Positions 30,428 through 41,600 of a stretch of DNA of 64,000 nucleotides are shown here, piece by piece. Source of the stretch: Nephrocerus scutellatus (Eukaryota > Arthropoda > Insecta > Diptera > Pipunculidae); the NCBI GenBank assembly GCA_947095585.1, contig OX352762.1, forward strand, positions 27,132,669 through 27,196,668, read 5' to 3'. The position numbers and the translations under genes are program-made. The notes under the pieces were generated by a model. It was given only the letters and a program-made list of their open reading frames with translations, was not told the origin of the DNA and searched no databases. The number at the start of each line of letters is the position of its first letter. Position 1 is the first letter of the stretch.

Positions 30428-33400
30428 TGAATAATTGGCCTGCATGTTTCTTCGATGCTCGTACGAGATCATAAACATGTGCAGCAGTCGTGATCGAAGT
30501 ACTCTATCAATGCTCCATGTACCATTTACAAGTTGCAAGCGACGTTTCTATTGCTACCACTTCATTTTCTTTTGGCTTGTTTTTCTTTAATCACTCCAAC
30601 TTTACTAAGAGTTAATAACTCTTTCATAATATAAGATAATAAAAAAGAACCAGATAAAACGAAATTAATGGCGAATATTGCGTCTGTGCGTTTCAAAGCG
30701 AAAAACATTTTGATGCATACTTCTATTTCCATGCCATACCACTTCCCCAACAACTCAATCACCCTCTCTCTCTCTACGGCTAATATGTGTATGTGTTTTG
30801 TAGTACTAGTAATTGTATTGAAACTCGAAAGTCCCCTTCGGTGCTCTGCTTACTCGTTCTATTAGCCTTGCAGTTGTATATTGCAACCCATACGGTTGCA
30901 CGAAAAAGGTTCGTGTTGGTCCTCTGTTTGCTTTCTTTCAGCTTTTCTTTAATAATTTATAAATTACAAAATTTCTCAGTGAAGGAAATAGAGCGAGAAA
31001 CGTAAGTTTTTGTAGTGAGAAACAGGAAATTTTTATATGGGCTTAGCTCTCTTGTTCTCTTTTAAGCATGTATTCTTAAACAGTTGGGTATTCTGTAGAG
31101 AAGGTTATGAGTAACAGTTTCTGTTAGTTTATTGTCTGCTTGTTCCCTTTCGGCTTTTTTTAAACATTCTGTTCGTCTTCTATCTTTATATAACAGACGG
31201 TTCGCCATTCACTTCTTATTAAATTAACTATGCTTGTCATTGTACTGACTGTATACTAATACAAAATCAAACAATAATCTTTAATATACGGTTCATTTCT
31301 CATTGTTTATCGAATAATGACTCTGAAATATCCTTTCAGTACCATACGGTACTTTTCCACATATACACTTTTGTATATAATGATTATATGATGACAACAC
31401 TTTCTATACAAATATGGAAGTGATATGGCCTCAGGTTAAAGAATTTACATGGAAGATTCTAACCATTAGTTAGTTTTTTTAAACAAAATTAAAGCCTGCG
31501 TCTCTAAAAACCGTATGATGCTTTTGCATTGCGTAAAAAAAAATAAACGTATCCGTGAAAATGCATCTTGTATTTATTTGCATGTATATCGAGTGCATCT
31601 GAATTTGTTGTTAAAGTAAACAGGGCTCTAACAAAGAAAACATTTAAATGTGGTCGATTTTTCGAGTGCTGTTTTCTTTTCTTTCGTCCCGGACAAAACC
31701 CACGGCCGTGTCTTCGACACAGCCTACCCTGCTCTTTTTTTTTATTAAAATAAAAGCTAACCTGAAAAATGAAACAACAGTAATATAAATTCCCATTTGG
31801 AAGTGCGTGTTTGGAATCCCACTTGGGAATTGCTACACAATGACGTAGACCAGTGGGCTCAGACTTTATGAGGCTATCCAATTGGATGCGAGGGTTTTTT
31901 TCAGATCCCAATTGGACAGCTAAATAAGTAAAAGGTTTTAGGATTTTTTATGCATTTATGAAGATATCAAATTAGTATTTAATTATTTTTGCTTTAAAAA
32001 ATTCACATTTTAATATCAAATAAATTTAGTTAACATTAAGTAGAAAATTACAAGTTCTTAGTTAAATTCCCTCTCTATCCAATTGAACGTGTAAAGTTAT
32101 TTTATCCAGTTTTTCCTATAAAAAAACAATTAAAAAAGGTAAAAAGATGAGAAACAACGTGATAAATAATAAAACAACAAAACAAATTCACAAAATCCAC
32201 ATAGCAAAACAAAACGAAGACTCAGACGAATAAAAAACACCAATTGTTACAATTTTACATTTTTTAATAACATTATCTTTACAATTCAATTTATAAGTTA
32301 TAGTACGAGTATACTAACATTATATATTATATAACATTCTACAATTAATAACAAATCGTACAAGAATTTTATTCAGTTCATTGTTGGAGCTGAATTGGTT
32401 TTTGAATTCTCTGCTATGCTCTCTACCTACACTAAACTATAACGTAATTTTTTCAAGTTTCAAACTTAGATTTTTGTGTTTTAATGAAAAGTTTCTTACC
32501 AATGAATAGATATCAAAAAAGAAACATTTTGCTATTGAGGTTTTTTTTATGGAAAATTACTTAAGTAATTGCACTACATCTTGCCGACGAAAGTGCGCGA
32601 GGATAAACAAATTAAATTATTCTATTAAAATAAAGTATAATTCTAATACTGCAAACTAGAAATAATATGTTCATTCCTTCCCGTGCTTGTGTGCGTCTGT
32701 TCTGTTTATATTTTTTTATTGGTAATCTAGCATTTTCTAATATTCATAAAAATTCTTACAAATGACATCATTAATGGGTGACATGCAATCATCTTCTGAC
32801 TTAATTTTTTGTGTGTGGGTGGGGTTATCAGTACTCAGTTGAAACTATTTTTACTAGATAATAACTACAATGAATTAATTATATTTTTACAACAGAGTTT
32901 TGTGCACAAATTTTATCACACGAACATAAATTTACTTCACACGCAAACGACACACGATACAACATACATATCGCCAGCCATTGGTGGTGTGTTAACAATA
33001 ATTAACTAGTGATTTTGTTTGGTACATGCATTTTGGCTGTTTTCTTGAAGACATAATAAATACTTGTTCATTTCAATATTTTAAAAAACAATACTAAAAT
33101 TGAAAAAAATATATGTTTTAATAAATGCAAGAGGTGTTAATTCAGAAAGAAAATGGATTTTAGTAACTGCACTCAAGAGACCATCTTTTTGTTTATTTCG
33201 ACATAGTCTAGTCTGCGTTCTGTAAAGAGAAAAATAAAAAATGGATCAGTGGACGTCGATTAAATGTCTTTAGTCAGACAAATTACAAAAAAAAATGAAA
33301 CTCAAAAGAAATCAAGACAACGCAATGAAATCCGCGTTCTCTACACTGGACATACTTAGTTTATGGGAGATTGCTACTTGCAATCAAACCAACCCTAAAT

Positions 33401-33845
33401 AGTAAAGGCCCAAGATATTTGTACCGACTTCGTAAATCGTTATCGCACGGTGAAAACAATAATGGTAAATTGCAAGCACATGCACAAGACTGCACATGCA
33501 AATGAAAACTTTTAATTAACTGTGGGAATAGTAGTATACTCCTCGTACCTTGGTTTCGCACGAACTGCGGTCTCAGTCGTTCTTAAGCACTCAGAAATAT
33601 AATTCGTCCAAACTAAATTTGTTTCAATTATTATACTGCCGAGTAGAAACAACAGGCAGGTAGTGTATTTTGCAGAAAAGATATGGAACATAAACTTGAG
33701 ATGTTCTAGCAAATTAATTGACATCGTCACCCACACGTTTGGGGACTTGCATTGCTATTGATCGGGAAGCTACTGACTGCTCAAAACTTTGGTTTGAGCC
33801 AGTAGCGCAACAATCAAGTTCGTGATGTAGTGCTTGCTCGACCTC
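30428..33845. other. Long stretch without a recognised gene
   Basis: AT-rich. The longest frame (31911-31504 minus, 135 aa) is Lys/Arg- and aromatic-rich with no domain; codon use and flanks give no support. 30760-30785 has a CT run. No tRNA, splice-framed exon or repeat partner seen. Confidence 0.45.
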
Positions 33846-35170
33846 CTAGTGGTGGTCACCGGGCAACTATGTGTATAAATCGTTATATATGTAGGACAAA
33901 ATTGCAAGTGCGAACGGCCTAGCGTTTCTAGTCTAGATAACGTGGGTTAGCACCCTGCGGTACCGAAAAATGCCCGCTACTGAAACCGTCACAACGCCTC
34001 GGATAAGTAATGATCGAATAATGACGACTTTTGGCTATTGTACCCGGACTAAGATTGGTTTCTGGAATGTGACGCTCCTAGACTCAGGGAGTGAAGGACC
34101 TCAAAATTCATTTCGTCAACTGGAACGTGAGTTTCTTCGATATAATTTGGACATACTGGGTGTGAGTGAGTGAAGTAAGATGGTGCGACGCGGAGAGTAC
34201 CAATCCCCAACGTATAACACTGTGCTCTTCTACTCCGGCAAACCCTCCGGTAGTCCCCGTGAATCTGGAGTGAGAGGCCTATTTTTCTTGGCACCCACAT
34301 TGTGATAGGATCTTATCGGCCAGATTTCGGACTAGAGTACACGATCATACAGTGTTACGCCCCAACGAATCCCTCGACTGAGGATGAAAAGGACAACTTC
34401 TTCAATCAGCTAAGCGCTGTATTCATCGCAACGCCGAACGGAGATATCGTCATCGTGATGGGTGACTTGAATGCCAAGGTAGGCAATTACAATGGAGGAC
34501 ATAGAAATGTGATTGGGAAGCACGGCCTCGGCGATCGAAATGACTATGGTGAACGATTTGTTGATTTCTGCAACACCAACCACCATGTCATAGGAGGCAC
34601 CATGGTTGAGCATAAGACCTGCCATTAAGTCAGCTGGGTGTCAACTGACAGGCAATCATCATCCAACCAAATCGACCATGTGGCGATCAGCCGACGTTTT
34701 AGGAGTTGTTTTTTAGACGAGGAGCCGACAAGGGTATGGTATGGCATCATCACCTTGTGTTAGCTACTGTCATCATCATCAGTTCACAGACTCCGCAATA
34801 TCATCCGAATGCCTAGGTATAAGCTCGACCGGCTAAAGATCCCCTCAGTACGCCAACAATTAAAGGATAATTTATCCCAAGGAGTGGAAGCAATCAGCAG
34901 CTCACTGCCGACAACCATCCAGGAACATTGGAAAGCTGTGAAAAAAATTTTCAAATCTGGAGCGGAAAGTATTGTTGGTAGAAGCCAGGCAAGGCACAGC
35001 AAGTAGCTTACCGAGGACACCTGGTGGCGGATTGAAGAACGTAAGCTACTTAAAGCTCGTATTGTAGATACCCCAGCTGCAGCAAGTATCGAGCTAGAGT
35101 CACTGTATCGAAGAAAAATGAGAGAAGTGCAGAGTAGTGTAAGACGTGACAGAACCGTTTAAAGAATCAC
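33846..35170 (+). mobile_element. LINE endonuclease half (RTE-like), decayed
   Basis: The frame at 33970-34173 begins MPATETVTTPRIS and contains KIGFWNVTLL and REFLRYNLDILGVSE, the usual first blocks of an APE endonuclease. 34302-34628 continues with VIVMGDLNAKVGNYN, GLGDRNDYGERFVDF and, after a stop, SNQIDHVAI. 34809-35160 is the linker before RT (RMPRYKLDRLKIPSVRQQ, ELESLYRRKMREVQSSVRRD). Its last ~90 bp match the first part of 42003-43010, so the two are pieces of one family. At about 35156 this copy jumps from GTAAGACGTGAC to AGAACCGTTT, lacking ~80 bp present at 42084-42160. Confidence 0.8.
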
Positions 35171-35184
35171 CAAAGATAGCCAAT

Positions 35185-35335
35185 GAAAAGCTTAAAGTCG
35201 TGAGAAAATGTGTTCGTATCAAATTGGAGGTGTCAGACACGAGAATATTGATGAAAATAAGAAAGAGTATGGTAGACAAACTGGATCCCGGAGGAACATC
35301 AGCATTAATACGGTGAACTTAAAATTGATCGGTCT
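35185..35335 (-). mobile_element. Jockey-type LINE fragment
   Basis: 'ATGAAAATAAGAAAGAGT' then 'CAGCATTAATACGGTGAACT' match 18175-18260, the RT motif-B region of the minus-strand LINE there. Confidence 0.55.
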
Positions 35336-35534
35336 GAAGAAATGTTGCATACGTCTTATAAAATAAGGACGAATTTCCAATAAATGATATTTTTTTCAAT
35401 CCTGTCAGATTATTAGAAAAATCATGAACAACCTGACTTTACCAAAGTAATGTATAGTAGACTGATTGCATTTTTCGGTGAAAATTCCCATCAGATCACT
35501 AAAGTGATTCGTACGAAAGCCGAAGAAACGGTTA

Positions 35535-35682
35535 AGGTCTTGGGATATAGGCTGGAAAAACGCTATTTTCTAACTATTCGGAAAGACTCACAACGCTCAC
35601 AGTCGCGAATGTCTGACAAACGTCCAAGAGTAGTAACTGTCACTAGAAAGCTCCCCGTGGGGGGTCCAACTGCGGGTACTTA
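35535..35682 (+). mobile_element. SINE fragment (body)
   Basis: 'GTCGCGAATGTCTGACAAAC', 'GTCCAAGAGTAGTAACTGTC' and 'AGAAAGCTCC' match the SINE body at 28150-28200 and 44860-44920. The matching 3' part appears about 860 bp later at 36540-36645. Confidence 0.6.
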
Positions 35683-35689
35683 GAGTATG

Positions 35690-36535
35690 CTCATTATAGC
35701 CAATATGTCAAGCTGTCTTCGTATTCAGTGGCCTATTCGTACACAGGACTGTGATGTGCCTGGGATAGTTTCTATCCTGGGCGGCCTAGGATAGCACGTT
35801 ATCCTAGTGACAAATGATTGGGTTTGAGGTTCCGGACGATGTGTTGCCAAGGCTGTAGAGTAGAGTTAGCTGTACCCACAGATGTCTACCCCGAGGGGCC
35901 CGCTGTATATTACTTTTGCTGATAAATTTGATACTTGGAACAACTCGGAAGATTAAATAATGGTTTCACGCCTGTTGAATAGATATGTTATAAAGGAGTA
36001 TGCTTAATGGCGAAAACCGGGTAAGCGCGGGGCTCAATCTCCAATCTCCACCGACATCTGTACCCACAGATGAGGTTAATATCCTTTGAGGTTAGCTGAG
36101 TCTGGGCCAACTTTTGGTTGAGGACCCAGTTTCGTTCAGGGCTTGACCTACGTAGTGGCTGGTGGTTTACTACCCAAAAGCGGGTAGAGCGCTAGCATAG
36201 CAACATCAGCTGAGGGCCTGGTGTTATCAAAATCTTCATCAGTACATCAGAGCTCTACCTGATGTTACCGGTGCGATGATGCGTTCTCTGTGGAGTTGCA
36301 TATCTCAACCGGTTGTCGTGAACCAAAAAGATCGGCAGGGATTTAAGACAGGTCCTGCTCTAACCATTGAGTTAATGCTCACACATCTGTCCAAGATGGA
36401 CGTTGATTGTCGCATTACTGATCCGCGTCCGAAGAGGTCAGTGGAATTATGCACTGTGTGCAGATGTTCACGTTAATCCAAGACATTTCAGGTCACTAGA
36501 AAGCGTCTTAAGTCGCCTTTCAGATATGGATTTAA
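35690..36535. other. Unidentified ~850-bp block between two SINE parts
   Basis: GC-richer than its surroundings. 'TGTACCCACAGATG' occurs twice (about 35871 and 36060), and 'CCTAGGATAG' and 'CCTGGGATAG' type motifs recur near 35760-35800. No protein frame. It looks like an insertion into a SINE or an unrelated element between two truncated SINEs. Confidence 0.4.
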
Positions 36536-36539
36536 ATTA

Positions 36540-36645
36540 TAGGACGCTTCCATTTATGTGCTGGTTACACGCACAATACGAATTGGCACAAGAAGCTAGG
36601 CTAGACCCCAACAACTTGTTGCGCCAAATGTTATTATTATATATT
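36540..36645 (+). mobile_element. SINE 3' end
   Basis: 'CTTCCATTTATGTGCTGGTT', 'AAGAAGCTAGGCTAGACC' and 'TTGTTGCGCCAAATGTTATT' match the SINE end at 44955-45050. Confidence 0.6.
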
Positions 36646-36708
36646 TTTAAAAGTGAAATCGAGCTTGTCATACATGTACTATATATCTAATAAGTGCATT
36701 TTACTTAC

Positions 36709-36783
36709 CTCACCACATATATCGTCCAAAGAATAAAGCAATTGCTGCAACAACTACCGTGCTAATTATATTCGCTGTTGACA
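36709..36783 (-). CDS. Candidate alternative trehalase exon encoding a C-terminal membrane helix
   Basis: 75 bases on the minus strand between a strong acceptor (TTTTTTCCAG, ending at 36784) and a perfect donor (G, then GTAAGT, at 36708). If the last trehalase coding exon is spliced from the internal donor CAG/GTGAAG (exon ending at 37513, phase 1), the frame continues here as VSTANIISTVVVAAIALFFG, then RYMW and TGA at 36712-36710. This hydrophobic segment with a basic tip is what a C-terminal membrane anchor looks like, and the protein would be 610 aa. A second in-frame acceptor 9 bp inside (TCAACAG) is possible. Insects are known to make soluble and membrane-bound trehalases, usually from separate genes. 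This exon is inferred from frame, splice sites and hydrophobicity only. Confidence 0.6.
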
Positions 36784-37495
36784 CTGGAAAAACGAAATTA
36801 GCAAGTGAAATAAAATAAAATTAGTTATTAACCAATTATAACTTTTTTAAATGCAGGACTCTAAGCAAAAAAAGTAAAAGTTATTAATCTACAGTATGTT
36901 GTATATCATTAAAACATTCATGTATACTAGTATAAGGTGTATGAGATTAGTTAAGCCATCTATGGATACTTGTAAATGGGTTAGCATTACTTTTTTTTTG
37001 ACATTCATTTCATAGTAAAATAAAACCAACGAAATAAATTAACTAAAGCATTTAAAAACATTTAAAACGGACATTAAACACTTACGTTGCTAATTGTGTG
37101 ATTTGTGTTGGTAGTTTGTTACGTGTTAGGAGCACAAAAAAGCATCTTGAAAGGTGCCTTTTTTGGCCACTTTCAATGGTTCACTTGAGATTTGAATTGT
37201 TACTTGTGCGCGCTTAAGAACGGTAATAAAGAAATTTGCTTATAATGTGTGTTGTGTTCTTGTATAGTGTAGCACGTGTATGATGGTCCGGTCACCTGAA
37301 GTACTTGTATTGGGGGCATGTGTGTTGTTTGTGTGTGTTGTTTTGTTTTGTTCTTCTATAATGTTCATTGTTTATTGTGCACAGAAAACATTGCTTTTGC
37401 TGTAATTGATGTTTTTGCTGGATTGATTGATTGAATTCTCTAATAAAGACGACGGACAAAGACACATATATCGCACTCAAACTCAGCTCAGACTC
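36784..37495 (-). other. Region between the trehalase stop and the alternative exon
   Basis: Serves as 3' UTR of the 591-aa form and as intron of the proposed membrane form. GT/TG-rich around 37300-37360. A 62-aa minus frame at 37480-37292 is low-complexity. No clear AATAAA close to the stop. Confidence 0.5.
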
Positions 37496-38618
37496 TTAAA
37501 AAGCTTCTTCACCTGTTGCGCCATTACTGTCATGACTGCCATTAGTATTGGCTACCGTAATTGTAGAGCCATATTTCGCTAGGAACTCGACAATAATGCC
37601 ATTCGTCCAGCCGAAACCTTTTTGAACTTGGTATTCACCACCGTCTCCGTGTCCACCGAATTTCTCAGCATTGTACTGTTAATTGAATTTAATGAGGTTA
37701 AGCAAAGAAGGTTCAAGAACTTTTTCAAAAATATAACGTTACCTTTTCAAACATCGCACGTGCTTCCTTGTACGCTTCGAAATTCGACTTAACCCATCGA
37801 TCAGCCCAGGAGTTGGCGATTTTCTTTGCCTCGGGAGTTCCAAGATTATCCAGGCCCCTAATCAACATGTATTGCATTGGTGGCCAAACGTTGGGAAAGT
37901 CCCACTGTTCACCGGTTTGATAAAGTGTGTTTGGAACACCACCTGGATATTTGTCCAGGCTCAAATTCTCAATGTATCCTAAAACAGCTTTCGAGATTTT
38001 CTCCGAATTGGAAATGTTATAGGCCTTCATCCAGAGAGGTGACAAATTTGTGGCCACAAAGTAGTTTCGCGATTTGTTATTGATCAAATCATAGTCAAGC
38101 CATGCACCGACTTCTTCATTCCAGAGCACAGCGTCAATTGCCTGGCGGAAGGTAAAGGAAAATTTTGTTTTGTTTTTTAATACAGACTAGCTGAAGTGCC
38201 CGAAGCTACTTGCGACCCGCACATCGCCCCCATCGGTCCCCATCACTCAATCACCCCCCATTACCCCATTTGACCACCGACTTCACTGACCTCCCCTTAT
38301 AAGCACCAACAAGGACAACTTCCCACAATCGATCCCCTCCGTCATCAGCAGCACCCAACCATCACAAAAAAAAAACATCCTATCCCCGAACACCTGATCT
38401 AACTAACCCATCGACCACCACCCATTTATACCCTCTCCCTTAGATTGTCTTACCATGACAATTCATCTCAGTGACCCCGAACACTATGGAATCGGCACTT
38501 ATAAAGGGTGTTTTTTTGGGAGGTTTGTTTTTCCGATAGATGTCGTTTTATTTTATGACAGTTGTTTTGACAGCTCAAAGTGGCATTTCTACTCAGTATT
38601 GTTTGGCAAATCATTATG

Positions 38619-38653
<35 letters not shown>

Positions 38654-41600
38654 CATTTGTGAAAAATAGTCGTGGTAGCCATATGCCAGAAATTGTGTTT
38701 AAATGTTAAATGCCAAAAAATTATCTACCAAATAAAAAAAAATCGGCAACCTCTTAAAAAAACACCCGTTAGATATAACGTGTTTTTTTAAGAGGTTGCC
38801 GATTTTTTTTTTGAATAAAACACATATAAAATTAAGAAATGACCAAAAATTTTTTTTATTTGGTAGATAATTTTTTGGCATTTAACACAATTTCTGGCAT
38901 ATGGCTACCACGACTATTTTTCATAAATGTCATTTTTTTTTTTTTTTTTTTTTTTCATAATGATTTGCCAAACAATACTGAGTAGAAATGCCACTTTGAG
39001 CTGTCAAAACAACTGTCATAAAATAAAACGACATCTATCGGAAAAACAAACCTCCCAAAAAAACACCCGTTAATATGAAACAAAAAATCGATTTTTGCGC
39101 CATCTATCGAATCAAAAATAAAACTACACAGGAACATTCCTCACGACCCATATAGTCCGTCGGTTGCGTCTGGTGTTTACGTTTTTAAAAACTTTTTTTT
39201 TTCGACTTTTTGAGGTCCTTTTTAACCAACTTCTAAACGACTTAGATAGAGTGTCTAAGTCCAAAATAGTGGGCGCCGTGGCTCAGTGGAAATGCGCGTG
39301 GCTACTGAGCAGGAGGTTCGTGGTTCAAATCTATGTAACACCAAAAGTATTTTTCACGGTATCCCTGCTCTCGCGAATGGTTTTGGGAATTTGGTTTACT
39401 CTTTAATTTGGTTCTCAATTCAGTATTTTTAAGTAAACTCTCTGCTACCCGCACTCACTCACCTCTAAAATTTTCTCCGCTTTAGCTTCATATTCTGTCA
39501 TTTTTGCAGTGTTGCCAGCCCACATGTGAAATTCTGCGATAATCTTTGCATTCCAATAGAGAATTGCATTCAACTCGACCGGCACCAAAGAGCGTGTCTT
39601 CAAATCTGTTAGATTGCCATCATGCGTACCCTCTTCGTTGACGAACCATCTTGACGTGAAATCCATACCGGATTCAGCGGCAGCCTTCAATTCTGAGTAG
39701 AATTCCTCTTTGCCCTCGTCTGTTGGAAAAATCATCGCCGATTTGACATCTTCACGATATGATTCTGGTCTTGGTCCGGTCGAACGATCGCCGTACGTTG
39801 ACAAATTGTGTCCCTTCGCTTGTACTGTGCGATTGTTGATCCAGTATTCGAACTCGTGCTCAAGAGTGTCAACAGCGTCAATGGCGAACTTCTGATCGTT
39901 GGTAAATTCAACATATGACTTAATCATGCCAGCCAAAAGTGGAGGTTGTGATCTCTTTGCATAGTAGATGCGACCGCCATTGGGAATGAAACCGAATCGC
40001 TGCACGATCGATAGGAAATTTTGAAGCATTCCACGAACTGTCGTAAACATTTCCGAATAGAGCAGACCCCTGAGGATCCAGTACGAATCCCAGTAGTAAA
40101 ATTCAATGAATCGTCCACCCGGAACAATCACTGGATGGTCAATTGGAATTATTGAGTAATATTCTGGATTCTTTTTCACATCGTCGATCATTTTGCGTCC
40201 GAGGATTTTCCAGATTTCATTAAGATCGACACCCCATTGCCTTAGGTCAGCATCGTGGATCAAATCAAGAAAACGTGGATGTTCCACCCAATCGTCGGGC
40301 AGCCAATCGACAAATTCCTTACCCAGATCATCGAAGTGATTCTGTTTTTAAGCAAACGAAAGTTTTTAATGAAAACATAATGAAAATTATAAACAATGCA
40401 ATGCAATGGAAATAATAAAAAAAAACTCACGTTGACAAATTCCAAAACTTCTTCTTTCGTCGGGGTGTCATTCTTTGAAGTCATAAACTCCTTGAATTCC
40501 GCAATGGTTTGATCTGGCGGGAATTTCAACTTCATGTCGACGAATGTCTTTGAATCGGCAAATATATGCGACATTTGTACAGTATGCAGGAGTGGTCCAT
40601 AGCAATAGATTTGGCTGCAAGGGGAATAACAAAAAAAAAATGCAAATAAATATCTTGGTTTGTTGCGATTACTGACGATACAAATTTAAAAAAAGATGCA
40701 AATATCAAACTATAGCGAGTACGATACATACTAAGCTCCTCTATATAAAACGGTCAAAGTTCATTGTTGACAGTTAATCATTTTATTGTTTGGCAAGTCA
40801 TTTCCGAAGAATGCATTCTTTGCACCACCACTAAAGTTCACTTTTGCAAAGGCTATTTAACTCAAAATGTAAGATCAGTGTCGGCAGCGGCAGCAAATGA
40901 AAAGCTCTGCACACCCTGCAGTAAACCAGCTAAGCTTGTCACAAGCAGAACATCATCAACCCTCCTTCGATCGCTAGTAGTTTGTATTCCTGTATTACTT
41001 GTCAACTTATATTTGTTTTTGTATTAGGTAATGCATTACTGTTAAGACAGTCAGAATATATATTTTACATAAAAACAAATCAATATCTAAAAATCTCTTC
41101 TTAGACCGGTTGATTGCTATCACGTGAATGAACCATGCTGGCTCCGTAATTTTTTTCCAATTCCATTAAACCTGAAAGGTTACGACTGTTGTACAAAACT
41201 TAATGATACATATTTGTGGCTAAATTGTTCGCACTGTATTATATACTGTTAGATGTGTCCATTGTTAATAAACTTATGAATACAAGCAAGTATTGTCAGT
41301 GAATCCACATTACTTTTGGCAAAACGTTTTGTGGTCAAAAAACGCTTAAGTTCAAGGGCATTGTTAGTCTTAATTCGACATTCCTTAACTTCTGAAGCTC
41401 TACGTTTCTAAAAGAGTTTCTCTAATATGCGCAAAGTTAGTTGCGGTTTGTTTGAAGTTTCAACCTGTCTTCACTTGCACATTTAATTATGGAAAATTGC
41501 ACACTTCAACAACGTTTGTTCCCGTACCAACCCGACAAATAAACTCAAGGATTTATGAGAATATTGCGGCTTCAGCCCCGCGTGTAAGTCAGGTGCAACT

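Noticed and set aside
31504..31911. 135-aa minus-strand open frame
   Set aside because: No domain, low-complexity basic stretches, and no splice or promoter context.
38468..39137. Several 60-aa Phe-rich minus-strand frames
   Set aside because: They are translations of the fold-back palindrome and its poly-A/T runs.
40532..40740. Alternative trehalase first exon with a signal-peptide-like start (MYRTRYSLIFASFFKF) and a TATATA box upstream
   Set aside because: No splice donor gives the needed phase to the conserved exon at 40614, and read-through is out of frame. The 45.6-kb exon fits exactly.
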